A DNA stretch of 64,000 nt from Acanthaster planci (lineage: Eukaryota; Echinodermata; Asteroidea; Valvatida; Acanthasteridae). The notes below the pieces were generated by a model. That model did no database searches, was not told where the DNA came from, and saw only the letters and a program-made list of their open reading frames with translations. Below, in pieces: positions 12,801 through 22,466 of this stretch; the first letter of the stretch is position 1, and every line of letters begins with the position of its first letter. A program made the translations under genes and the position numbers. The stretch covers positions 288,916-352,915 of the forward strand of contig NW_019091610.1 in the NCBI RefSeq assembly GCF_001949145.1. Reading direction: 5' to 3'.

Positions 12801-15800
12801 TTGATCAATAGGCAGAGGTCATTGAAGCCATCGGGCAGCCATCTCACCGTACCAAATACAAAGGCAATACAAATGCTTGCTCACCATTGTTAATCAAATT
12901 AGTTCATCAGGCATCAATCCGGTTCTTAAGTGTGACGGGAATGTTACTTCAGTTGAAACCCCGCCCACTGCACATAGAGTTACATGGAACCGGAAGTTAA
13001 CGCGCAACGTCACTGTGCGTCCAATGGGAACCTGCCGTCAGTGGTGCGTCCGCGTGGACCGACGAAGTCACTTTATACGAACCTGATAGTTACATGTACA
13101 TTGGCAAGCCAGCCAACCATTGCCTTTGTATTTGGCACAGCAAATGGCCGCCGATGGCTTCATTCGGTACAAATGCATGGCGGGTCCAGATGATGTCCGC
13201 CGCGTGGATTAGGAGCCTGTTTGTTTCCCAGTGATCCGGTTCTCGATCGGTGATCCCATCGTTGGTTCGTGCCATCCATTCAGCAGGATTTGGTGTTAGT
13301 GAACCAACAACGGATTACTGATTGAAATTGCGACCTGTGTGGAACAAAGAGGCCCAACGACATAAATTACCCATAGTACTTTGCGGAGTGGTAGCTTTGA
13401 CTTTTTCCTTTCACAGAGTTTCTTGCAAGGGCTTTGGAGGGGAGGAGAGAATAGAAAGCCTCTTCCGATATCAAACATCTTTGATAATCTGTGATATTAA
13501 TTTTTTTTTTTCATAATTTCAGGAGAACGCGGACCGACAGTGGAAATTCTCCTACACGGCCATGTGGATGGCCTTCATTCAGGACGACCTCCGCGTTCCC
13601 CCACCCTTCAACCTCCTCCCCACCAAGAGCTGCCTGCGACGCATCATCTCCCTCTTCTCCAAGCGGGGCCGCTGGGCCGAGATTGCCACCGAGGAGATGA
13701 ACATAATGTACGACGACAAATGGCTGCGCACGGAGGGAGTCCGACTCTTTGTAAGTTGCCCTCAGTTATATCATAATGCATTTGATTTGGTATGCACGCT
13801 GAGGGGCTACGATTGCTGCAGAAAAACTACATGCAGTGCATTAACTTCGCCCGGTGTTGTGAAAAGCAGCTTCAGGAATTAGTTACAAAATTTGAAGCAG
13901 CCGATAAAAAGCCGCTATCATCAGGCTTTGGCATGATTTTTAAAATTATGCAGGCTTAGTTTTAACCTCTCATTCATGCACAGTAATAAGCTCAAAGCAC
14001 CAGTAAGTATTGATTCAAACACTCTGATAAGACAGAAACCATTCAGACTGAGTCCAGGAAGACTGATTTAGAGGTCCATATCAGGAACATTTTTTGTTCT
14101 TTTGGTGTGGAATAGAAGTTGTAGGGCCTGTCGTTTGGGTCCCAAGACAACTTTTCTCAAGGGCAAAATGCCACAGGAATTGTAACAAGTAATTTTTTAT
14201 CGGTCTGTCATTGAGAGTGTTCTTTTGTTCATCAATCATTGTTGGGTTTGGTCGAGTTTCTGTCAGTGACCTGCAGAAGTTGAACTCTGCAGTGGATCAG
14301 CTGAGAAGATTATAGGTAGTACTTTGCCATCACTTGAATCCCTGTATTACGAGAGAATGCGAAAACGCTGTCTGCCCCGAGCTCATATGCANNNNNNNNN
14401 NNNNNNNNNNNNNNNNNNNNNNNNNNNNNNNNNNNNNNNNNNNNNNNNNNNNNNNNNNNNNNNNNNNNNNNNNNNNNNNNNNNNNNNNNNNNNNNNNNNN
14501 NNNNNNNNNNNNNNNNNNNNNNNNNNNNNNNNNNNNNNNGCATTGGACACGTTGGGGGGTACCCCTCGGTCTCATTTCTTGCTGGGTTTACCCGAGCTGA
14601 AGTGCACCCCCAATCGGCGAAAGAAAGACGGCTGATTACAAGCGGGTTCTTGCACGCGTTCTGCGTGTACGCAAAGACCGTATATGCCAGAGTAAATTAG
14701 CTATGCGTACTCAGCGTGCTCCGCATCAAACGCGCATATACTTGCGCGCCTAATGGCGCGCCTATGCAGTGGGTACCCCCCAAAAAAACTGCCCTTTTTT
14801 GTTCCACTCGGAGCAGATACTGAATGATGAATTTCTTCCAGCACCAGATTACTTTTCTTTTATGGTAGCAAACATTTTGCTGGAACTTTTTATCCTTCTG
14901 CAGTGCGTGCATATAATGAGTCTTTAGCTATGCTTCTTTTTAATTTAGTTTGTAATTGGTGAGATAGTGTACTCTCTTTTTATCTTATTTGTATTTTCAT
15001 CTTTAAGAGATCAGGGAGCAAGCAAATTACCGATGTGAACTGTTTTTGACATTTTACATTGGCTGAACGATAATAAGATACAAGCAAGGAAGCCTACGAG
15101 CACGGATGAAAAGCCAAAAGTTCTTGTCGTTGGAAAGGAGGTAACTCTTGGTTACTCACATCAAAGAAACTGTCTTTTACTCATGCTGCAGATTGACGGA
15201 AGCAAGAAGATGAGCAAACAGCTCGGGGAGCAGGTTAACTACAGTGTAAGCGCAAATGGCCTTATTCAAACATGGCCTCGTTGAGTACCAAAGTGTGACG
15301 TCACTGTGAAACAGAAAGTGCGGTGTAAATGAACGGACCCGTGTTTGTTCATGTGCTGGTTCTTGCTCTAATGCCTTTTATTCGCGTAATTACGCACGTG
15401 ACATAGTCACTTCGGCGCTACGGCGCCATTATCTCTTTTCAGTAACATGGTAACTGGAATACAGTTTTTGTAAACCTGGTATATCCCCTCATTGATAACA
15501 GTGACAGAGATGTGAAAAACACGATGGCCCCACTGCCAAGCGACGATGTTGATGTTTTGTATGTATGCGCAGAGAAACATTAAACTTTGCGCGTCCTATG
15601 TAATGGAACTGTAGCGTGGCTGAAAGTGATGTGACCATGGGGCATGCATTTTGTAGTCATTTGTGGACCAGCAAAGTGCACTTCCTACCAAAGCAGCCTC
15701 TGTTGCCAGCAAACTTGCGCCCTCTCTTGGTGCAGCTTGGGGCTCATTACTCTTGTTACAAGTACTCCAGGCCGGCAACCAGTGCAATCTGACAATATAT

Positions 15801-17448
15801 GGTCTGTTATGGGTATAAGCAGCAAACTAATAAGCGATATGCAAGGCTCTTCTTAAAACTAACCCTGACTCCCTAGGGTGTGTACAAAATCATATTAAAA
15901 TTGGAGGATTCAAGATTGTTAGGGTTAAGGGGCATGTAAGGGTCACCCTGTGCAAATTACCTTTAAAGGTGCACTCTCTAAAGGCAAAAGAGTAAAAAAA
16001 CTCACTCTGCAAAAAGAGTGACATTTCCCCTCCAAAAGAGTGACATGTCCACTCCAAAAGAGTGACATGTCCACTCCAAAAGAGTGACGTGTCCACTCCA
16101 AAAGAGTGACGTGTCCACTCCAAAAGAGTGACATTTCAACTCTACTAAGGAGACAAATAAAACACAACTCCAAAAAAGTTGTTCTTTATATGGCTCCTTT
16201 TTTGAGTGATGTCCACCTTTTTGGAGTGGTTTTCACCATTCTGGAGTAGATTTATACAAGTCTTATTCTTTTTTTGAGTCAGAGGTTTTCACTCTTTTGT
16301 CTCTAGAGAGATAATTTACTGATATCCCTTTATTTGTCATCCATGTTCCAGCGGGTGATTGCCCTTCTTCTCGACCGCTATGTGACAGAGAAGACTGCTG
16401 GCGCCTGCAGTTCCACAGCTGAAGTTTCGAAGATAGACCTTCGCAACCTCAAAAATGACCTCATCGCTCTGAGGTAAAAAGTTGTCTGGAAAAGAAAAAC
16501 CGCTGTAGCTGGCGTGTTGAATTCCCTAGAGGAAGTTTGCAATTAACAGTTACCTCCAAGATCCCCATCGGACCAGTTGCTCCCCATGCTCTAAATTCAG
16601 AACTAGGTTTACTAACGCTAGCAGGAAAAAAGTCAGTTTATGGGGATTGGGTTTATACTTGAATGAGCTGTGCTCTTTGTTGGGGGATGTACAGGCGAAT
16701 CCATTCAGACTTTGCCATAATGTTATCAGAGCACCACGGAGGGAGGGGGGCTACCATCGGCCAGGAAAAACTAAAGGCCATTTGGTACATGTATATAGGG
16801 TTATCTTGGGCTTCTTAAAATTTCAATGAACTGTGTACATTAGGGTTTTTCTAACTACATTGTGTATATTTTCAGCTTCTGTTCCATGAAGATAAAGGCC
16901 TATACAAAGTGAGGTTTTTAGTTGTGTTTTATTTTAGGTACGATACGTTCCTGAGACTCTGTAACGTGCATGATGAGCTGGTGGCTGCCTCCAATGAATG
17001 TTTCCACATTCAGGGCAAGTCTAACCATGTGCCGGCCATCTTTGATAGAGCCGAGGACATCAGCTCCAACCTCATCTACAACCTGCACCACACCTTGGAT
17101 TTCCAGACCTCCCTTGCCGACACCGTGTCTAGGCTGCCGCCTCCGCCGCCCACGCCGCCGCCTACCCCACCGCCTCCCCAGCCACCTCCCCAGCCACCTC
17201 CCCAGCCACCTCCCCCTCCTGCCCCGTCGACGGCGCCGGCGCAGGTGCCCTCCCTGGACCTGGAGGACCCCGAGGAGCCGAGACAGAGGCCGCTGACGCC
17301 GCAGATGGTCAGGAGGGGCGTGCGGAGAATCGTGGTGAGGCTCGTCAAGCAGTTTGAGACTGGGCAGATCGGCCCGAGCTCCAGGGGCAGTCCAGTCAGG
17401 CGGTCTTCTCTGGCCTCGGACAGTAGCTATCGCGACACCTATTACTAA
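813..17448 (+). CDS. TRPC-type transient receptor potential cation channel
   Basis: Plasma-membrane non-selective cation channel subunit of the TRPC family (known family role: calcium/sodium entry after phospholipase C signalling, as a tetramer). Exons: 813-993, 2914-3032, 4681-4794, 5588-5878, 7284-7394, 7656-7843, 8809-9044, 10624-10760, 11127-11749, 12397-12592, 13523-13750, 15192-15245, 16352-16473, 16938-17448; 1036 aa, all phases consistent. In order: ankyrin repeats (about 8-150, with DASGRTALHVA and DITPIILAA), the TRP_2 domain (about 150-235), the HPNCQQ motif and pre-S1 hydrophobic segment (303-322), S1 to S3 in exons 7-8, S4 with GPLQISL in exon 9, S5, pore region TLYWSVFGL in exon 10, S6 ending LIAVWSNVYNDI. 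The TRP box reads QWKF where EWKF is usual. The C-terminus has a polyproline stretch (about 918-955). The start at 813 has a CACCATGG context. The S3-S4 loop is unusually long. Family is certain; subtype is not. Confidence 0.93.
2013..2400. repeat. 43-bp G/C-skewed minisatellite, about 9 copies
   Basis: In TRPC intron 1. The marker CAAAACTCAG recurs every 43 bp (2021, 2064, 2107, 2150 and so on to about 2365). Each unit carries GGGTGGGGG and, 14 bp later, CCCACCCCC, so every unit can fold on itself, and the G-runs could form quadruplexes. Copies differ by a few substitutions. Confidence 0.95.
4372..4492. mobile_element. Short inverted-repeat element (MITE-like), 121 bp
   Basis: In TRPC intron 2. 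The ends are inverted copies of each other over about 40 bp: the left begins GAGGATTTGCGTGGCTGCCA and the right, read on the opposite strand, begins GAGGCTTTGCATGGTAGCCA. Both arms contain GCCATCTTGCAGG. No coding capacity. Only one copy was seen in the window. Confidence 0.75.
5417..5565. mobile_element. MITE-like element, GGGCCTGTTTGTT family, copy 1
   Basis: In TRPC intron 3. It has terminal inverted repeats GGGCCTGTTTGTT... / ...AAACAAACAGGGCCC, with matching GATC-rich sub-ends (CAGTGATC / GATCACTG). A second copy in the opposite orientation lies at 13212-13355, and the interiors match (GTTGGTTTACTGACACCA here, GTTGGTTCACTAACACCA in the other copy on its minus strand). The right end stops 22 bp before the exon 4 acceptor at 5587. 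Confidence 0.8.
6719..6964. mobile_element. MITE-like element, GGGTCATTCTATAAATT family, copy 1
   Basis: In TRPC intron 4. Terminal inverted repeats resemble GGGTCATTCTATAAATTAGG and are followed by GGTCCAA. The interior is shared with the copy at 61464-61702 (for example TTTCTAATTTCCAAGAGTG and GAAATCAATTCTGGTGATAT). A third copy at 60443-60682 has the same ends. Noncoding. Confidence 0.85.
7007..7232. repeat. 20-bp tandem repeat, about 11 copies
   Basis: The unit CAAATTGGCCAACTGTTGTT repeats almost perfectly. It lies at the 3' end of TRPC intron 4, finishing about 50 bp before exon 5. The apparent open frame through it (repeating NWPTVVQIGQL) is a by-product of a unit period without stops, not a gene. 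Confidence 0.97.
12820..13165. mobile_element. Inverted-repeat element, about 346 bp
   Basis: In TRPC intron 10. The ends are inverted over about 45 bp: left ATTGAAGCCATCGGGCAGCC, right (minus strand) AATGAAGCCATCGGCGGCCA, and both continue to CCAAATACAAAGGCAAT. The interior is noncoding. It sits just before a GGGCCTGTTTGTT-family element. Confidence 0.8.
13212..13355. mobile_element. MITE-like element, GGGCCTGTTTGTT family, copy 2
   Basis: In TRPC intron 10, inverted relative to the copy at 5417-5565. The ends are GGAGCCTGTTTGTT and, on the minus strand, GGGCCTCTTTGTTCCACACA. The interior contains an inverted GTTGGTTC...GAACCAAC pair. No coding capacity. Confidence 0.75.
14392..14539. other. 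Assembly gap (148 N)
   Basis: Unknown bases in TRPC intron 11, between exons that both meet in phase 0. A small phase-neutral exon could be hidden here; the spliced reading frame does not require one. Confidence 0.99.
14703..14819 (-). repeat. GC-rich dispersed repeat (GCGCGCAAGTATATGCG), copy 1
   Basis: In TRPC intron 11, just after the N gap. Read on the minus strand it runs from ATCTGCTCCGAGTGGAACAA through TAGGCGCGCAAGTATATGCG to GCGGAGCACGCTGAGTA. The same order of blocks is found at 52925-53023 (+), and the start of the block at 63594-63664 (+). It stands out from the AT-rich introns by its CpG content. Confidence 0.8.
15871..15929. repeat. Short dispersed repeat CCCTAGGGTGT...GGTTAAG, copy 1
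   Basis: In TRPC intron 12. A 55-60 bp block, CCCTAGGGTGTGTACAAAAT followed by GGAGGATTCAAG and TGTTAGGGTTAAG. A second full copy lies at 37510-37563 and the right half recurs at 24307-24345. The right end GTTAGGGTTAA is also the right end of the 215/216-bp TTAA elements, so the families may be related. Confidence 0.7.
15971..16312. mobile_element. Inverted-repeat element enclosing a 22-bp tandem array
   Basis: In TRPC intron 12. The ends are inverted: left CTCTCTAAAGGCAAAAGAGT and right, on the minus strand, CTCTCTAGAGACAAAAGAGT. The left half holds about six copies of a 22-bp unit (TCCACTCCAAAAGAGTGACA, 15998-16137). The right half contains degenerate inverted versions (GTCCACCTTTTTGGAGTGG), so the whole can fold back. 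Noncoding. Confidence 0.75.
15998..16137. repeat. 22-bp tandem repeat, about 6 copies
   Basis: The unit CCACTCCAAAAGAGTGAC plus A/G-TGT is repeated in direct order inside the foldback element. Each unit contains the short inverted pair CACTC/GAGTG. There are no spacers, so this is not a CRISPR array. Confidence 0.93.
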
Positions 17449-18142
17449 CTGAAACCTTTTCTCGTCTTCAACGGCTTTCTGACCACATAGCAGTTTCTGA
17501 CCATGCACCTACGGCGTGATTGAACAAAGGAGGCTGTCATTTGTTCATCTTTCTGTTTAATACTCAAATTTGTTATGCCCAACGGCTCAGCGACCTCAGC
17601 AGTTGGCATGGCCTTTAAAATATGATAATTCAATGCATAGAGCTAAAATACAACTCCATTGCAATCAATTGTCGTTAATTCTTGCCAATTTTAAAAGAAA
17701 TGCGAGTTAATGCTGGAGATGCAGTGTTTGTAAAGCTCAAGAAACAAACATCTGCCACTTTGCTGCACCTCCAGAAATGCAGAGACAAACTTATTGGTAT
17801 TTCGAAACTGGTTTACAAAAAACCCCAAACACACGAGCCATTGTACCTTTGGGTCACCACCACACACTGAACAGTTCATTTCAGTTTTGATTCCTCAAGA
17901 AAATCCTGTCACGAGGTTTCCATCAGTCATGTAAAGTGAAATGGTTGTGAAACTATAAGTGTTATGATGTTAAAGTGTCTGTCTAAGCTACATTGTATTG
18001 TAAGTGGCCTATTGCATGAGTTATTTGCCTCATTTAATTGTAAATTCTCTCTTTAATATTCTGTGCTATAAGAACAGCCGGAAGCACACTCAGTTTTTGG
18101 AAAGGAAATTCGGCATGGTTGTACCATTCCTGGATATTCTTA

Positions 18143-18188
18143 AATAAATTGACCCATTTTTATTACTTCTACCTGGTTCTCGAATAAA
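18143..18188 (+). terminator. Probable TRPC polyadenylation signals
   Basis: Two AATAAA hexamers at 18143-18148 and 18183-18188, about 700 nt past the TRPC stop codon. They are the first closely paired signals in a plausible place; no transcript evidence is available. Confidence 0.45.
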
Positions 18189-18560
18189 TATTGTAAAGCA
18201 TGTGTTAAAATATTTGTATATATTGTATTTAAAAAAGTTTTGAGTAAATATTCCATATACATGTGCATAGTTTCTTTAAGCTCCGAGCTTATTATTTTCT
18301 TTCAAATGATACCGGGCCTTACTGCACAGAAATGTTCTTACACAATGAGCAGATTTTTTAAAGTTTACCACGCACAAAGTTAACTACACTAGGTAATGTG
18401 TAAGTGATCTCAAGTCTGTACGTCACATGGACAATCTATTGGGGTCTGCCGTTTCAGGATCGAGCACTTTATGGCTATAACACTTCAGTCATTTCAATTG
18501 GGTCACTGCGGTGAGAAGCCCCAGCCACAACCAAGAATGACCGTCTTGAGACATACAGAG

Positions 18561-18699
18561 TTTTCGAAGCAAGTGGATTCGGCTAGAGACTTTGGTTTTG
18601 CTGGTTCCAGCCATTTTGAAGCAGCATTTGAATCATGTTCAAGCTCTGACTGGAACCAGCGACAGTGAAGTCTAAACCGATTCCACTTGTTTTGAAAAT
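18561..18699. mobile_element. Foldback (MITE-like) element, 139 bp
   Basis: The ends are inverted: left TTTTCGAAGCAAGTGGATTC, right on the minus strand TTTTCAAAACAAGTGGAATC, continuing to GACTT. An inner inverted pair GCTGGTTCCA / TGGAACCAGC extends the stem. Noncoding. Confidence 0.7.
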
Positions 18700-18740
18700 G
18701 CTCTTAGTCTTACATCAAAGGTGGCAGACACACCTACATT

Positions 18741-19425
18741 GTAGATAAGGGCTGTGCAGCTAGAATGCTTATTGGCTCTAGAAAATTTGATCATATAACT
18801 CCTGCTCTCATAGAGCTGCATTGGCTGCCTGTCAAATTCAGAATTATTTACAAAGTGTGTCTCATAATTTTTAAATGCATCAGTGGTCTGGCCCAAGAAT
18901 ACATGCGAGATGTGTTAGCTGTCTCCGAATCTGTGGCCGCGTCGGCTGACTTGAGCCCCGTCTGATAAGATTGCAACGTATCAACATTTGACTGAGTACC
19001 TTTAGTGACTGAGCTTTCTCTGCAATTGGTCCTTAATAGCAAAATGAGCTTGACCCTTCTCTCAGCTGTGGATTCACTTGCTAGTTTTAAGTCTGGTCTT
19101 AAAATGTATCTTTATTGTGGAGCCTTTTCAAACTAATCAGTATTCTTTGGAACTCACAGTAATTTTAGTGTATCTCAGTGTTTTTGCAGTTTAACTTATT
19201 TATCCATGCATGGCTTATAATAGTCTACAGTGCAATCAAATTTTAAGGTTTAATTTCTAATTTTAATATAATAATGTGTACATTTTATATTGGTTTTCTT
19301 TCATTAATTCTCCATTTTTCTTAATTTCCTTGTGATTGCTGTAATTTTTAAGCTTTCTAGTTTTAAGCGCCGAGGAGCATTTACTTTGTAATGGATTGGC
19401 GCTTTATTATTCTTGTTGAGGTTAT
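18741..19425 (+). mobile_element. 5'-truncated LINE remnant (L2/CR1-like 3' end)
   Basis: The translated piece at 18765-18965 carries the C-terminal motif of CR1/L2-type LINE polyproteins: FDHITPAL, then LHWLPVKFRI, YKVCLIIFK and GLAQEY. About 150 bp further on, interrupted by stops, come pieces matching the usual SAIGP and SFKSGLK blocks. The stretch ends with the GCGC-containing 3' tail typical of these elements (GGATTGGCGCTTTATTATTC). The reading frame is broken and the catalytic part of reverse transcriptase is absent, so it cannot be active. Confidence 0.85.
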
Positions 19426-19845
19426 CTGCATGTGAGGAGTTCCCAGAGTGTTTCATGTGGACCTGTTCATCTTTTTCGAGTTGATGGTACTTCTTATCAC
19501 ATTTTCGTCATATGAAAACGGGATAAATGGCAAGTGGTGTATCAGATAATCCGCAATGGTGACTTATTCAATCCTGTCTGCCTCTAGAAACAGCTGTACA
19601 GGGGTACAGTATGTGAACCCACTGCCGAAATAAATCTGATCAGTAAAAAGAAATGAAAACGAACACCACGAAGGCATTCAGAATTGGTCCATTCGTTTTC
19701 CAAATAATTACTTGAATTATTTTTATTTAGAGGAAACAAAGTAAAAACTACTTTTAATGGGCAATCAACACAACTGACTGATAAAAAACAACTACATGTA
19801 CAGTAGTTATTGCTGCTTCCTGTGCTTCATGTTTCTGGCCAGGTT

Positions 19846-20125
19846 AGAATGGTTCTAGCCTTGAACAAGGCATTCGTCATCAGCTGCGCTGCACTAGCTA
19901 GCAACGCGTTGCTATCCATTGCCACTGTAACGCTTCTTGTGTAGTGGAAACATCAAGGCGAACATGATGTCCAGGTTCACCTGATGCATATCAAGCTGGT
20001 CACATGAGGTCTCTGTTTGCCTTGATTTTTCCACTGCAGACGAAAAACAATGCCGAAAACGAGTAAATTGCTAGTGCAGTGCGGTTAATGAAGAATGCCT
20101 TGACCAAGGTTACAATGGTTCTTGA
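19846..20125. mobile_element. Long foldback (MITE-like) element, 280 bp
   Basis: The arms are inverted over about 60 bp: both contain AAGGCATTC and CTGCACTAGC (left read on plus, right read on minus). A further inner pair, GTGGAAACATCAAGGC against GCCTTGATTTTTCCAC, extends the stem, so most of the element can fold into one hairpin. Noncoding. Confidence 0.75.
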
Positions 20126-20802
20126 CACTAAATACATGTACATGTAGATACACACTGACTGCCTCTCTGGCTCTCAAACGGTCATAAACAAAAATGTCCT
20201 CATAAAGTAATTGAGGACGTGTTGACGAAAGTGTCAACATGGCAAGCGCCATGCAAGTCAGCTCAATGTATGAAAACTGTATATCAAAACATGGGCCTTA
20301 TTCTCAAGTGGGCCATCTTGAATGGAGAGTGATGTTACCTCTTTCATTTTTGGATCCTGAGAATAAAAATGAGAAAATAAAGTAATGAATTACAAATTAA
20401 TGTCATTCAAGCTGATGAATAATCTAAAAAAATGTGATTAATTACATGTACATTTGAATGTTCTAAGCCACATTTAGAAGAATAAAAGTGAGGTCATGGA
20501 GGTGTAGAACCCAAAAGAGTCTGCCACCACCCCATTTCACAGACTACATTGAATCAGATAGAGTCAGGGAACACGGTCAAAAATGGCTTCCCTGCGAACA
20601 AGGTCTACATGCATTTCGAAACTGTGTCCTGAAAAAAACTGATAGACACCCTGCTCTAACTTATTTTAGAGAGGTCTTTCTCCTAATGGTTAGTATCAAT
20701 TGTCCTCTGATACTGTCACTGAAGGATGAGTACATTCACGGAATCAAAACCAAGTCTCTGAATGACTATATGTGTATTTAAAACGAATTGAGGAACTACT
20801 GC

Positions 20803-21086
20803 ATTTGGGTCATTGCAAGAAGTTGGGGCACAATAAGTGACGGTGTCCACTGTTAATTGGGTTCCGTAAAAATGAACAGCTATTTTCCTGCATGTGGATT
20901 CCAAATTTACACTGTTATACATGTACATCTTACAAGGCTGAATACAGAGGTGTGTGTTATTTGAATGTAAATGACCCACTCTACAGGTCATGATGACAGG
21001 TGGTAAAAGTTACCCATGTACATTGTGTAACAAGGACACCGTCACAAATTGTGCCCTGACCTCACGGAATGACCCACTTACAAATG
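20803..21086. mobile_element. Inverted-repeat element with GGGTCATT ends, 284 bp
   Basis: The terminal inverted repeats are about 50 bp: left begins TTTGGGTCATTGC and right, on the minus strand, TAAGTGGGTCATTCC; both continue with GGGCACAAT..GTGACGGTGTCC. The ends start with the same GGGTCATT as the elements at 6719, 60443 and 61464, suggesting a shared transposase type. The open frame crossing it is not protein-like. Confidence 0.75.
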
Positions 21087-21595
21087 TAGTAAATTCCAGC
21101 GAGAGGCGGGCGACAACAGCAGCAACCGATCTCATTGCCAGCCTCCAAAAAGACTGCTACAACAAAACGGAACTTGAAACTCATTACAGTAACTGGAACA
21201 ACGAGACGAAGTTAAACTACAATGAGAAAATTAATAAGCCGAAATACGATTGCACCAAAGGAAACACCGAGAACAGAAATATAAGTGTGCACTGTGCCAC
21301 GAAGTTCAGCAAAAATTTGTTCAAATAAAGCAAAAAACAAACAAGTGCACGCTTTTACTCCTGTCTGCTACACGAGTAAAAATGTGCCATATCAAAGTAC
21401 AACCCTATATCCATCCAGATATACCAGTAGATGTACATCTCATGTACAGCATTTCTAATGTCAACATTTTCTTCCTTAGAAATTCTTGACAGGGGGGTTC
21501 ACCTTAATAATCTGAAAGCCACAGTACATACAAAATGATAACAGGAGTATGAACTACATGTACATGTACAAACATGTGCTTTCTGTAATTTTTAA

Positions 21596-21810
21596 CCCTA
21601 ACTTTCCCCAACCACACAGAAATAAACAGAAGGAAAGTGTTTAATTCTGTGGGATAGGGCTGGTAGGCCCACAACAGCTGGCTTTTGCATTGGGTTTGGC
21701 ATAACTCAGAAAAACTAAGTCCAACAGCCTCTGTGCACAAAGTCCCACATGGGTGTTTAACTTTGTGTGAATGGGGAAGGTCAGGTCCAGCAACCCTTGG
21801 GCAGTTAGGG
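21596..21810. mobile_element. TTAA-bounded 215-bp element, copy 1
   Basis: Bounded on both sides by TTAA (21592-21595 and 21811-21814). The ends are CCCTAAC and GTTAGGG. A larger inner inverted repeat is ACTTTCCCCAACCACACA against TGTGTGAATGGGGAAGGT. Copy 2 at 24404-24619 is 216 bp, has the same TTAA borders and is highly similar throughout. TTAA duplication is the hallmark of piggyBac-type insertion, so this is probably a nonautonomous piggyBac-like element. Confidence 0.85.
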
Positions 21811-22466
21811 TTAAAAACTTTTAAAGACCTTTTCAAATCTGTAGAGAAAACGGAGATTTCCATTATGGTGCATTAATCCACGTTGATTATGACTCTTACA
21901 TGTATCTGACTCTCCCGTGCAACAATTTTATGTCAAACATGTCAAAGGTTTAAGAAGAAATAAGTGCACCGTAAGTCTGTACGTGTCAGTTCACTTCAAA
22001 TCCAACGGGAATGTGCAATGTGCTTTTTTTCCAAAAATAATCACTGCAAGTGCACCTGAGAGTCCTAATTAATCCTATCTTCCATTTTGGTTTTATTCTA
22101 GTGTCAATAATTTACACGTCGTGTTTTTGGTTTGTCAATGCAAACTTCTATATTCTAGGCCAAAAAAAGTGTTGCAAAAAAATTCTGCTGCCCCAGAATC
22201 TCTCAATCTTTGTGATTCAAGTACACGTACATGACAATATTGCTAGTGAGTAACCCAGTGAGCCGATCATACCTCAGAAATGCTTCAATGAACATTATTT
22301 GGAACTTACAATTTAAGTAGTGCCACCCACTAAACTGAAAACAAAGTCAAGGTAGCAACACCTTCGGATGTCTGGGAAAGCATAAACAATTTTAAGCGTT
22401 CCAAAGGGTGTGCTAATCAGTACATTGAACCAAATAAATAAAAACCGTTTTCAAACTGTAAAAATC

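Larger units (their letters stand above)
17449..22466. other. 3' flank of TRPC and repeat-rich intergenic DNA
   Basis: No host gene recognised. It begins with the probable TRPC 3' untranslated region and then holds, in order, a 139-bp foldback element, a LINE 3' remnant, a 280-bp foldback, a 284-bp inverted-repeat element and a 215-bp TTAA-bounded element, each listed separately. Open frames here are short and not protein-like. Confidence 0.6.

Noticed and set aside
16918-17508. 196-codon minus-strand open frame rich in Arg/Gly
   Set aside because: It is the antisense shadow of the proline-rich TRPC C-terminal exon, whose GC-rich repetitive codons lack stops on both strands.
21250-21400. Zinc-finger-like string (HQRKH then YKCALC)
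   Set aside because: No second His pair in place, a stop lies just upstream in the same frame, and no neighbouring fingers. Probably chance.
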